A stretch of 64,000 nucleotides of DNA, taken from the NCBI RefSeq assembly GCF_002847305.1, contig NZ_CP025408.1, positions 372,001 to 436,000 on the forward strand. The letters are read 5' to 3'. Of this stretch, positions 45,957 through 53,838 are shown piece by piece. The position numbers and the translations under genes are program-made. Each line of letters opens with the position of its first letter. The first letter of the stretch is position 1. Origin of the DNA: Paracoccus tegillarcae (GTDB lineage Bacteria; Pseudomonadota; Alphaproteobacteria; Rhodobacterales; Rhodobacteraceae). The notes under the pieces are model-generated. The model had not been told where the DNA came from, searched no databases, and saw only the letters and a program-made list of their open reading frames with translations.

Positions 45957-47153
45957 AAACCGCGACAGGTCCACTTTCCGCCTCTCGGGACCAAGGCACG
46001 CAAAGATGCCAACGCCGCCCCGATCCGGGAGGCCTGGTTCGACACATATTGGCCACAGGCTTCTGGCGACGAGCGTAGCAAACACACCCGGATCGTGCAT
46101 TACACGAGCAAGGGCCCCGAAACACATATGACCCGCCTGCCGAAGGAATGCTTCGGTTACCTTTCACCGGCGTCATTCCTCGTTATGGGCCGATACCGAA
46201 AGGGAGAAGATACGGCCTACGAGTGCCTGACCATCGATTCGACCAGTGATGACGCCGAACTGCTTCTGGCACAGCTCGACATCACGCCCGATTTCCTGAT
46301 CGGTGAGTTCGAGACCGCCGAAATCCGTGCGCGGGAGCAAGATCGCGTGCTGGATTTCGTCGAAGAGCTCATCGCAGCCTGGCATGCCGGAACGATTGTC
46401 GACTTCGCACGCGCCCGCGCGGCAATGCCGAAGACCGAAGAACTGGCCGGGCTGGCGCGTGGCCGATACCTCCAGATGCACGGTCTGGAACGTCTCGATC
46501 CCTTTGTGATCAAGCGCCCGGGGGATGCCCTGCGCGAAATCAGTCGCATCATCGAATGGGACATGTTTCGGGAGTTCCAGCGCCGCGAGCGGGCTGTTGA
46601 GCTTGTCCGCATCGTCATGGGCGACGATCCGCGTGACATGACAGTCGCGGAGGTCATCCGGCAGTTGGTCAACGAACTGCCGCGGGTCGATGCGCTTATG
46701 CTGTCGGCAAGCCAGCAACGGAAATCACGGGCGGGTTATTCCTACGAACACCATATCGAAGCGATGCTGGTGGGTGGAGGAATCCCCTTCGAAAAGCAGG
46801 TCGTCATCGAAGCGAAGAAGCGGCCGGACTTCATCCTGCCATCTCTGCGGTTCATCCGGAGCGGGGACGCTGCTGCCGCATCGGGGCTTATCCTGAGCGC
46901 CAAAACCACCCTGCGCGAGCGCTGGAAGCAGGTCGAGCGCGAGAAGGGCGAACACAGGCTCTACCTGACCACGGTCGACGAGAACATCGCGGGGAACGCG
47001 ATTGAGGACATGGCGTCCTTCGGCGTACATCTTGTGATTCCGGAAAGCCTTATGGACGCGAGGGAGACCGAATACAGTGGTCATAAGAACGTTCTGACAT
47101 TCGAACAGTTCTGCAGTGGTGTCATTCGTCCGGCGATGAACCAGTGGGCATAG
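45957..47153 (+). CDS. EcoRII-type type II restriction endonuclease, N-terminus lost at the IS edge
   Basis: About 398 residues in one frame from the IS right end to 47153. The C-terminal 150 residues are the EcoRII-C catalytic fold: SYEHHIEAMLVGGGIPFEKQ, KKRPDFILPSLRFI and LSAKTTLRERWKQVEREKGE, with the PD and the Lys of the nuclease site. EcoRII-like enzymes cut CCWGG or related sites. The part before (TRLPKECFGYLSPASFLVMGRY to DFLIGEFE) resembles the EcoRII N-terminal effector domain. No start codon lies between the IS end and the ATG at 46129, so the original start is gone; translation from 46129 or from within the IS (ATG 45879) is possible. No cognate cytosine methyltransferase is visible. 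Confidence 0.75.
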   Translation, partial: KPRQVHFPPLGTKARKDANAAPIREAWFDTYWPQASGDERSKHTRIVHYTSKGPETHMTRLPKECFGYLSPASFLVMGRYRKGEDTAYECLTIDSTSDDAELLLAQLDITPDFLIGEFETAEIRAREQDRVLDFVEELIAAWHAGTIVDFARARAAMPKTEELAGLARGRYLQMHGLERLDPFVIKRPGDALREISRIIEWDMFREFQRRERAVELVRIVMGDDPRDMTVAEVIRQLVNELPRVDALMLSASQQRKSRAGYSYEHHIEAMLVGGGIPFEKQVVIEAKKRPDFILPSLRFIRSGDAAAASGLILSAKTTLRERWKQVEREKGEHRLYLTTVDENIAGNAIEDMASFGVHLVIPESLMDARETEYSGHKNVLTFEQFCSGVIRPAMNQWA

Positions 47154-47175
47154 CGATGGCGTCAGCGAGAATCCA

Positions 47176-47391
47176 TAGTTTGAGCTACTCCCCGAAATTC
47201 GGACACTGACATAAGCTAGGATTTGCCGTCTGCTGATCTTCGGCGAGAAGGAGATCAGAAATGTCGAAACGCAAACAGCACGCGCCTGAGTTCAAGGCGA
47301 GGGTCGCGCTGGAAGCCCTGAAGGGCGAGGAGACGGCGGCCGAGTTGGCGAGCCGGTTCGGGGTGCATCCCACGATGATCCATCAATGAAC
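47176..47391 (+). mobile_element. IS3-family remnant (5' part of an orfA)
   Basis: A left IS end followed by an orfA fragment of 42 residues at 47261-47386 ([40 protein letters not shown]), the HTH of a different IS3-family group from the complete element. It breaks off at codon 42 (TGA at 47387) and nothing of orfB follows. It is a fossil and separates the endonuclease gene from the three-gene cassette. Confidence 0.8.
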
Positions 47392-47401
47392 GGTAACTCA
47401 G

Positions 47402-47749
47402 ATGACCTTTCAGACCACGACCGGCGGCATAAAGGATGAAAAATTGCCGCGCCGGCGGCGAGACGCCGACCAACGAACCGAAGCATACCACGTCGCTGGG
47501 AAAGAGGCTGTTGAGGCTATCGCGATCTATCGTATCACCGTCGAATGGGGCTTTTCTGAGGACAACATCGTCTATACGCCTTCTATCAACTTGTCCGCTT
47601 CCGGGCCTGCCGGCAACAGCAATACTGGTGATCCCGTCATCACTGGCGCGCTGATCGAGAACTGCGTACGTGCGGTGGACTATGAATTTGTGATCGATCG
47701 TCTTGGCAGAAAGGCTAAACTCGACGAGCAAGATGTGCCACACTCGTGA
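47402..47749 (+). CDS. Unrecognised protein, first gene of a three-gene cassette
   Basis: A 115-residue protein with a basic stretch near the start (KLPRRRRDADQR), then VEAIAIYRITVEWGFSEDNIV and VITGALIENCVRAVDYEFVIDRLG. No family was recognised. It begins 10 bases after the IS remnant, so it may be shortened at the N-terminus; no strong ribosome site is seen. Its stop lies one base before the start of the next gene, suggesting one transcript. A longer open frame on the opposite strand is a shadow. Confidence 0.55.
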   Translation: MTFQTTTGGIKDEKLPRRRRDADQRTEAYHVAGKEAVEAIAIYRITVEWGFSEDNIVYTPSINLSASGPAGNSNTGDPVITGALIENCVRAVDYEFVIDRLGRKAKLDEQDVPHS

Positions 47750-47750
47750 G

Positions 47751-48143
47751 ATGGACATCGCGGAATTCAGAAACAGGCTTGCGGATTCGCGGCTTGAGCC
47801 GCGAATCTTGTCTGCGTGTCTGGCGATCACGGATATCCTCGCGAAACTAAGGCCTGGCGATGGCCAGCATCTTGGCCTTCCCTTCTTTTACGAACGCCTC
47901 GGCGAGTCGCCTGACCGCGATAGCTTGCTTCCGGCGCTAAGCATTTTGAGCTCTAAAGACGGCGCTATTCTCGAGGTGCATGGCTACCTTGATGATGCAG
48001 AAGAAGGACAGCTCCATTTATCCAATGAGGATTTTCGTGAGCTTTTGCACAACGGCAAGTTGGCGCATCCTACATCGGGCGAGCTCGTTTCAAACCCGCT
48101 AGAACAGGTCCGGATCTTTTATTCGCTTCGGGGTGAGTTTTGA
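47751..48143 (+). CDS. Unrecognised protein, second gene of the cassette
   Basis: A 130-residue protein. The first half is helical (SRLEPRILSACLAITDILAKL). The middle looks like a winged helix or small regulatory domain (DSLLPALSILSSKDGAILEVHGYLDDAEEGQ), and the end is NPLEQVRIFYSLRGEF. The ATG at 47751 is one base after the previous stop. It overlaps the third gene. No catalytic motif is visible. Position suggests an accessory or sensor role to the nuclease-like third protein, which is inference. Confidence 0.6.
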   Translation: MDIAEFRNRLADSRLEPRILSACLAITDILAKLRPGDGQHLGLPFFYERLGESPDRDSLLPALSILSSKDGAILEVHGYLDDAEEGQLHLSNEDFRELLHNGKLAHPTSGELVSNPLEQVRIFYSLRGEF

Positions 48144-48765
48144 CGTGAACCCGAAGGATATTTCAGTAGCAGAATATCTAAAATTCTTTGGTAATCGGCC
48201 TGGTGGAATTGTCCTGAGGTGGCAATTCGCTGGTGATCATGGCGAGCGCCTGAGCATTTTAGAAGAAGCGCTGGATCGTTGCTATAGCAGGCTCGTCGAT
48301 ACGCGCGGATTAAACGAGGATCGCAGCGAGGACGAACTTAGCATGCAGATCGCCAACATGCTCAGCGCGTCTGGAATTTCAGCCAGACATGATCGCCATA
48401 TTAATGGCCATTGCGATATTGTTGTCGATGCGGAAGACGGCTTCATGTGGCTCGGTGAGGCAAAAATCCACAGCGACTATAATTGGCTCGCAGACGGATT
48501 CCTTCAGTTGTCTACCCGTTATGGGACCGCGATGGATGGCAGGGATCATGGCGAACTCATTATCTACCACCGGACCGGAAATTCTTTAAATGTACTCACG
48601 ACTTGGCGAGATCGTCTTTTCGCCAATCATCCCGAAGCCAAGCTTTCTTTCGACATCGCTCAGCCCAAGTTGTTCTTTCGGACAATTCATAAATGCCCGA
48701 ATTCGGGCTGCGATTTTCATGTTCGTCACACGATCATTCCACTGATGCATGCTCCGGAAAAGTAG
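48133..48765 (+). CDS. PD-(D/E)xK nuclease-like protein, third gene of the cassette
   Basis: A 210-residue protein with a nuclease-like core: a preceding helix with Glu67/Glu68 (RSEDELSMQIANML), Asp95 in GHCDIVVDA, then Glu109-Ala-Lys111 in MWLGEAKIHSDYNW, and a following helix with FLQLSTRY. This is the D-x13-ExK arrangement of restriction-like nucleases. The C-terminus has a possible zinc site KCPNSGCDFHVRH. The start is GTG 48133 (overlapping the previous gene by 11 bases) or GTG 48145, which has a GGTGAG site. A role in defence against foreign DNA is plausible; neighbouring genes are restriction systems. No named family was recognised. Confidence 0.68.
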   Translation: MSFDVNPKDISVAEYLKFFGNRPGGIVLRWQFAGDHGERLSILEEALDRCYSRLVDTRGLNEDRSEDELSMQIANMLSASGISARHDRHINGHCDIVVDAEDGFMWLGEAKIHSDYNWLADGFLQLSTRYGTAMDGRDHGELIIYHRTGNSLNVLTTWRDRLFANHPEAKLSFDIAQPKLFFRTIHKCPNSGCDFHVRHTIIPLMHAPEK

Positions 48766-48800
48766 GCGCCGGCAGCCTATCGCTGATGGCCTCCCAAAAC

Positions 48801-48821
48801 GTTGATGTGGCGTTGATGTAA
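48801..48821 (+). repeat. Direct repeat, left copy (21 bp)
   Basis: GTTGATGTGGC-GTTGATGTAA occurs here and identically at 49074-49094. Each copy itself contains two GTTGATGT units 11 bases apart. The pair brackets the tRNA-fMet fragment, 65 bases to its left and 140 bases to its right. Possible integrase arm sites or an old duplication. Confidence 0.75.
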
Positions 48822-48886
48822 AACGCCGATGCGGATTCCCGACTATTTCAGTCAGCATGTAAGCGTTTGATCTTAGGTGCTTTTTT

Positions 48887-48933
48887 TGGTTGCGGGGGTA
48901 GGATTTGAACCTACGACCTTCAGGTTATGAGCC
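48887..48933 (-). repeat. 3' half of an initiator tRNA-fMet gene (putative att site scar)
   Basis: The minus strand reads from GGCTCATAACCTGAAGG through the T arm (GTAGGTTCAAATCCTAC) to CCCCCGCAACCA, which is the last 47 bases of a standard initiator tRNA-fMet. The 5' half (D arm and acceptor start) is absent, so it is not a tRNA gene. Such 3'-end copies are left where a tyrosine integrase inserts an element into a tRNA gene. By polarity the intact tRNA should lie at higher coordinates, putting the element to the right, beyond 64 kb. Confidence 0.85.
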
Positions 48934-49073
48934 CATAGCCCTTAAATTTCAATAAGTTAGCAATATCAATCAGTTACGGCGCAAGCCTTTGATTTGGAAC
49001 GATTTGCGCTCCTGCATCGACCGACATTGGCACGGATTCGCGCGCAAGACAGGTGCGAATCCCGCAGTCGCAG

Positions 49074-49094
49074 GTTGATGTGGCGTTGATGTAA
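49074..49094 (+). repeat. Direct repeat, right copy (21 bp)
   Basis: Identical to 48801-48821; see that entry. Downstream, 49095-49480 (about 390 bases) holds no convincing gene; the 62-residue frame there has no recognisable features. Confidence 0.75.
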
Positions 49095-49480
49095 CCAGCC
49101 GCCCAGCCTCACCTGTATGATCAGAAACTAGCAAAAGAATGTGTAGCGAGTGTCAGCATGTAGACGCCGACCAAGATATCTACTTGGGTGCAGACGTTTA
49201 CGGCACGACACACGAACTGGAAAGCTGCGGACAAACTGGTCATTCAGTAGGTAGGCTGAAGGGTCTCGGTTGGTCTAGCCTCCACATGACGGGCGAAAAG
49301 CAATCCAATCGTGGCGCGGGATGGTAAGCTCCGAAATGTACCAAGCGGTCACTCGCAGAATGTGTTCATGTCCATGCCATCGGACGCAAAACCCCAAAGC
49401 AGCCAATAGACGCTTCTATCTGATTCTACGGCGGAGCACTCAAGAAATATTACGAGCTAAGACATGTTGCTCACTGCAAT

Positions 49481-50824
49481 CTAGCTGCTTCCGATTTCTG
49501 CGCTCCTGGCATATTTTCCAACCTCTATCATAAGGTTATCTCGAAGCAACTCACGAGTTACAATGCAACGACTTGTATAAGTCGAATTTTGTATTTCTCC
49601 TTGCTCGGCAAGAGTTTTTGCGTAGCAGTCGCCGGCGCAGTTGTACTTCGCGAAACACCCCTCACATTTTCTCATATTGTGGACTTTTAGGTTCGCCAAC
49701 GCCGATACTTTATCCTGGTCGATTGTCAACTCCTGCTTATCTTTGCTCCATGCTCCATATTGAAACAAACCGGCCCGCCTATCATCTGCACGAAGTACCT
49801 CATTGCAGCTAGTAACGATCCCCTTGGATGTAATAATTAAATTGCGCGCGTCACTTGCACCGCAGAAACTATCCTTCAATTCAAGATCAGAAGATGAAAA
49901 GTACAGCGACACTCCGTACTTTGCACCAATCTGTCGCGCCTTACGGAAGGCCGATACAAACGCTTCCGCGGGTGGAGACTTTACCGGATCTATTGTTAAT
50001 GCGAAAGAAGAGACATCAAAGACAGGCTCGACATGAATTTCTCTTACCTGAAGATTACTTCCAATAAATTCAACAAATGCAGGCAACTGGTGAGTCGCCT
50101 CGACGGTCGCGGTCGACCTGATGTCGTAGTTCAATGATCTTCGGTCAAACTCCTTCATCGTCGCCAAAACGAGATCAAACGACCCCGCTCCACTCGGAAG
50201 AACCCTACCCTTATCGTGGCTTGAAGAAAGTCCATCTACGGAAAATGTAGTTCTATCAACATTAGCAGCAATGTAATCAATATATTTATGATTAAATACC
50301 CCGTTCGTGCTTAGGTCAACGTGGCCGACTAGGTTTGAACGGGAGCAGGATTCTTTAAAGTAATCTATTATCGAAACGAAGGTTTTCCAGTCAGAAGTCG
50401 CCTCGCCTTCTCCTAGGAAGTTGATCCCCGGCTTCTCCGAGCCTTCACAATTCGAGATAATCAAATCGATCGCAGACTTTGCAATACTAAGATCTATTAC
50501 CGCGTCATCAAGTCGTCCACCATCAGCATAACAGTACTTGCATCGGAGCGTGCACTTCTGCGTGTTTGAGAACGTAGCTTGGGTTGGCTTCCACTTTTTC
50601 TTTGTTGTCGTCAGCGCCGGCTTGGGGGACTTTTCGGAACTTAGCTCAGCAAACGCAATCTTTAATGCAGAAACTTCGTCATCGTTCAAAACAGCAATTC
50701 TACTACCCAAAGGATCGTAGAAAATTGTTTTGTCCATAGCGGGAATCAGAAAAGCATCTGCGTTTGACGAAACTCGATCATCTACCTTTGATCCATTCAG
50801 CGGGACATCAAGAGGCTTGATCAT
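49481..50824 (-). CDS. Radical SAM / SPASM-domain enzyme paired with a Cys-rich protein
   Basis: A 447-residue radical SAM enzyme. The SAM-binding [4Fe-4S] triad is Cys91, Cys95 and Cys98 (CTLRCKYCY). A perfect seven-cysteine SPASM motif follows: Cys321-x13-Gly-x4-Cys340, then Cys387-x2-Cys390-x5-Cys396-x3-Cys400 and Cys420, giving two auxiliary clusters. Residues 1-80 resemble the peptide-recognition N-termini of such enzymes. SPASM enzymes typically modify peptides or proteins (thioethers, C-C links, formylglycine). The ATG at 50824 overlaps the stop of the Cys-rich gene (ATGA), so the latter is the probable substrate. The DNA is much AT-richer than the flanks. The product is not known. Confidence 0.88.
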   Translation of the reverse strand: MIKPLDVPLNGSKVDDRVSSNADAFLIPAMDKTIFYDPLGSRIAVLNDDEVSALKIAFAELSSEKSPKPALTTTKKKWKPTQATFSNTQKCTLRCKYCYADGGRLDDAVIDLSIAKSAIDLIISNCEGSEKPGINFLGEGEATSDWKTFVSIIDYFKESCSRSNLVGHVDLSTNGVFNHKYIDYIAANVDRTTFSVDGLSSSHDKGRVLPSGAGSFDLVLATMKEFDRRSLNYDIRSTATVEATHQLPAFVEFIGSNLQVREIHVEPVFDVSSFALTIDPVKSPPAEAFVSAFRKARQIGAKYGVSLYFSSSDLELKDSFCGASDARNLIITSKGIVTSCNEVLRADDRRAGLFQYGAWSKDKQELTIDQDKVSALANLKVHNMRKCEGCFAKYNCAGDCYAKTLAEQGEIQNSTYTSRCIVTRELLRDNLMIEVGKYARSAEIGSS

Positions 50825-51432
50825 TTTTCAACCCCAAATTGCCTAAGGATGAATTTTTCCGATACGTCGCTCCCATTCAAACTCTTCTCAGAAAAGAACC
50901 GTTCCTGCAGTTGTAGGGGAGTGTACGTCCCCGGGGCGATCTGAGAACTTGTATCGCTTACTCCGAAGCCAGGACCGCCATATTTTTCTGACTGGATGAC
51001 CCCGATTATTGCATTCTCAAAGGTGTCAACTTGTTCTGGATTAAAGTCCCGAACAATATCTTCAAACTCCGGAGACGTGATAATAAGACTAGAATCGTAT
51101 CCGAGCATTGCCGACTTAGAATGGCATGCGCATTTATTCTCGCAGCAAGAATTGTTGTCGCTGTTGCATGTGCATGCCGCATTACACCCACAATTACCTG
51201 AATCGGAAAAATTATTATCTAAAAATTGCTGCCCGATACTTTCGGCAACTACTTTGGAGAGATTCTGAATTTTTTCTTTGTCAATGTCAGGAAGGGTAGA
51301 AAGATCATATACTTTATTGACAGTTAGCTGTAGATTTTCTGCTGCCTCTTGCGCAGATAATGCTTTTGCATTGACACTTGCGGCAAGAGAGCCTAGCGAA
51401 AGCGATACTATGAATTTGCGCCTGGAATTCAT
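50821..51432 (-). CDS. Tat-signal Cys-rich protein, putative substrate of the SPASM enzyme
   Basis: A 203-residue protein. The N-terminus MNSRRKFIVSLSLGSLAASV carries a twin-arginine (RRKF) motif and hydrophobic core, then a likely cleavage near NAKALSA, so it is probably exported folded. Residues 81-103 contain eight Cys in 23 residues (81, 83, 87, 89, 96, 97, 101, 103; CxC-x3-CxC-x6-CC-x3-CxC); there are no others. The C-terminal 100 residues are ordinary and include YGGPGFGVSD and TPLQLQERFF. The ATG at 51432 follows GGAG by 6 bases; a GTG at 51444 is in frame. Coupled to the radical SAM gene. Candidates: a RiPP-like modified protein or a metal-binding protein; neither is proven. Confidence 0.75.
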   Translation of the reverse strand: MNSRRKFIVSLSLGSLAASVNAKALSAQEAAENLQLTVNKVYDLSTLPDIDKEKIQNLSKVVAESIGQQFLDNNFSDSGNCGCNAACTCNSDNNSCCENKCACHSKSAMLGYDSSLIITSPEFEDIVRDFNPEQVDTFENAIIGVIQSEKYGGPGFGVSDTSSQIAPGTYTPLQLQERFFSEKSLNGSDVSEKFILRQFGVEK

Positions 51433-51964
51433 TGCTAGCTCCACTTAAAGTAAACAGATTTTCCGTATCACCTAGCGTCAAGCAAGTTGATTTAGTGGGA
51501 GTTACATCTGGTTGGTGGCCTTTCAAACCTGACTGAAACTCTCGCCTTCTTAGCATCGATATGCGTGTCCCTCGACCACACAGCAATTTTCTCTCGAGAG
51601 AATCTGCGCTATGAACGAGCGGGTCTTTTCTGAATAGTTACGCACTTTAGATGCCCTTGAGTCAAATGGTTCTTTATGGGATTGCTAAAGGCTGGGATGG
51701 CAAATTTTTGTTTGCTGCCTGCGGGCATAGGCCGCCTGCCGGAAAGCCATACGCGATTTGGCAAGGATTCGCTAAAAGATGCAAGGGCAGCCTTGCCCCA
51801 GCATGATCTGCTCGGTGCAGTTTGCAGCTGCATGGTCGAACCTCCGATTACGTACGGTCTAGTGGCGGACACTGGCCGAGGCAATGCGGCGAGCCGGCCG
51901 TGATTGACCGATTTGGAGTGTTCATCGCCAAACGCAGGCGTAATGCGGTCAAACAGCCAGCCCC
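51433..51964. other. Non-coding or degraded stretch between the Cys-rich gene and the next gene
   Basis: About 530 bases. The first part is AT-rich and should hold the promoter of the Cys-rich/SPASM unit. A perfect 14-base palindrome (TTCTCTCGAGAGAA) lies at 51589-51602. A 122-residue frame on the minus strand at 51609-51977 has no family features and runs into the next gene's 3' end, so it is not called. Confidence 0.5.
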
Positions 51965-53314
51965 CTATGCCCGCCAACCCCGCAGCTCCCGCAACCCCAG
52001 TTCATCCCATATCCATCCGAAATCGTATTCCGCAATCGGGCCATCCGCCGGCCGGGCGCTGCCGTTCTCTAGATATTTCAGCCACTCGACGACCTTCTTC
52101 CGCCCCGATGCCGTTCGCACCGCCTGCCGCGGTGACTTGCCGCCCAGTGCTGGGATCGGCGCGTCCAGCGTTTCACGGTAGTGCTTGTCCAAGTGATCCT
52201 GCATCAGTTGGCGCGCGATCTCGGGCGGAATCTCATCGGCGCCTTCGCGTGGGCCGACATGGCTTTGGTCGGCCCGCATCTGATCAACCGTCCGGACCGT
52301 GGTCAGCGGCGATTTCAACAGATCCCCGGCAACCGAGCGGATCAACGCCTCGACCTTGACCGCTCGCTCGGCCGAATTGACGGTCACGAGCAGGGTCTTC
52401 CCCTTCAGTTCCAAAGAGCCCAGGACGGTGGCCCCCTCCATCTCCGCGTCCAGCATGATGCCGCCACTCGCTTTGCTGCCCCGCTTCTTCCTCGCTGCCA
52501 GCCAGTTCCAGAACTTCGCTCCCTCGGGGAAAAAATCCCTCACCCGGTCCAGCTGCTCCGCCACCTTCCTCTGCGTCACGCCGCTGGTGAGCGAGAAACG
52601 CATGTCGTGGAACAGAACATCGTCGCCGTCCGAATTGGTGAACTGCGGTTCGGCTGGGGTGAGGGCGCGGTCGATCTCGATGAACAGCCAAGCGGTGGTG
52701 AAGATGGGCGCGGAGCCCATCAGCTGCTCACAGGTCAGCCGCAGCGCGTCGCGCTTCTTTAGTTTCAGGGCATCGCGTAGCCCCGCTAACAGGAAATCAA
52801 CAGCCTCGGCGCGGAAGGGCAACAACGCCCCCGAGATGATGTGGTGATCGCGCTCGGCCATCACCCGCACGGCGATCCGGTCCCATTGCTTCAACGTGCG
52901 CGTGGCGGATTTCTCTCGCACCGTGACCGGCGGGGCATCCGACAGAAGATCGCGCAACACCATCGACGCGCCGGGCTGGACATCGCTGACCTCGTAGAGG
53001 CTGACCGGCCCATCCCGCAGCGCGGCGAAATACTCCCGATTGAGGGCGGTTTCCTTCCAGCCGCGGCGTTTCAGGTACAGGTCGACGATATTGCCGTCCT
53101 CATAGCGCTGGCTGAGGAAATCCTCGAACCCACAGCCCCACAGCACGCCCGACCACTGCTCGCCCAGCAGGTCGGCTAGGCCGTCCTGGTCGATCTCAAA
53201 TTCCTCAAGTGCGGGCATCAGGTGCTCCGCGACCACCTCCTGCAGCCGTTCCCGCCAGTGGCCCTCCCGGCCGATGAAAGCCAGAAGGTCCGATATGTCG
53301 TTGCGTTCGGCCAT
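51965..53314 (-). CDS. Unrecognised 449-residue protein of the island
   Basis: No family was recognised. The protein is soluble, charged and mixed helical. The start MAERNDISDLLAFIGREGHW at 53314 follows a GAGGAAAAGAGC ribosome site. The centre contains LLVTVNSAERAVKVEALIRSV and SLELKGKTLLV. The C-terminus has a domain with IPALGGKSPRQAVRTASGRKKVVEWLKYLE, a pattern also seen at the C-terminus of SEC-C/antitoxin-like proteins in other bacteria (recollection, weak). No signal peptide or membrane segment. It is transcribed on its own; intergenic DNA of over 500 bases lies on both sides. Confidence 0.7.
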   Translation of the reverse strand: MAERNDISDLLAFIGREGHWRERLQEVVAEHLMPALEEFEIDQDGLADLLGEQWSGVLWGCGFEDFLSQRYEDGNIVDLYLKRRGWKETALNREYFAALRDGPVSLYEVSDVQPGASMVLRDLLSDAPPVTVREKSATRTLKQWDRIAVRVMAERDHHIISGALLPFRAEAVDFLLAGLRDALKLKKRDALRLTCEQLMGSAPIFTTAWLFIEIDRALTPAEPQFTNSDGDDVLFHDMRFSLTSGVTQRKVAEQLDRVRDFFPEGAKFWNWLAARKKRGSKASGGIMLDAEMEGATVLGSLELKGKTLLVTVNSAERAVKVEALIRSVAGDLLKSPLTTVRTVDQMRADQSHVGPREGADEIPPEIARQLMQDHLDKHYRETLDAPIPALGGKSPRQAVRTASGRKKVVEWLKYLENGSARPADGPIAEYDFGWIWDELGLRELRGWRA

Positions 53315-53838
53315 GCTCTTTTCCTCTGCCCGTCTCAAGCTCTAGCCGCAGAACTTTGGTGTGAACCACCGTGCTCTGCGCCCTTCCGTTGCTCCCTATG
53401 ACCCGCGGCGCGGAAGAGCCAACCGATAACTGCGAAGAGCGATCTCATCGACTAACACCATATGGCCAGCGCGCACACTGCTAACTCAGGACCAGCGCCT
53501 CAGCTCAACCCGAGCATAGCGGAAGGCTTCAAGGGCTATCAGATGATTGCCCCGCCACACTCAACAATCAGGCGCGCTCGCACAAGATACCCACGTACCG
53601 CCGAACAACCTCATGTTCCTGTCTTGTTCCCGCCAGCGGGAACGTGCAAAACGGCGCGTAAGAGGAGAATCGAACTCAACCACAAGAAGTCTCATCGGAA
53701 TAACGCTCACTGCCAGGAACTCGGGCGCGAGGATGCGCCCTGCCCTCATTGCCGCCAATTCCACTTCTCCCGCACCGGCTAGGCGCGGGCTACGTTGGGT
53801 TTGAGCAGACGCTCCTCTGATCACGAGAGGAGAGTTTC
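53315..53838. other. Intergenic stretch
   Basis: About 520 bases between two divergent genes. Short frames occur (for example 53462-53782) but none has a ribosome site plus recognisable sequence. Both neighbours have good ribosome sites at their starts, so promoters for both are expected here. Nothing else is recognised. Confidence 0.4.

Noticed and set aside
44751..45965. Target-site duplication of the IS3 element
   Set aside because: Bases just outside the 10-bp terminal repeats (ATTT on the left, CAAA on the right) do not match, so no duplication is claimed.
47255..47830. 191-residue open frame on the minus strand
   Set aside because: Runs across the IS3 remnant and the first cassette gene; it would include IS sequence read backwards, so it is a chance frame.
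48887..48933. A functional tRNA-Met gene
   Set aside because: Only the 3' 47 bases are present; the D arm and 5' acceptor strand are missing.
49139..49327. 62-residue open frame on the plus strand
   Set aside because: No ribosome site, no neighbours in the same direction, no recognisable features.
51609..51977. 122-residue open frame on the minus strand
   Set aside because: No ribosome site and no recognisable sequence; low confidence as a gene.
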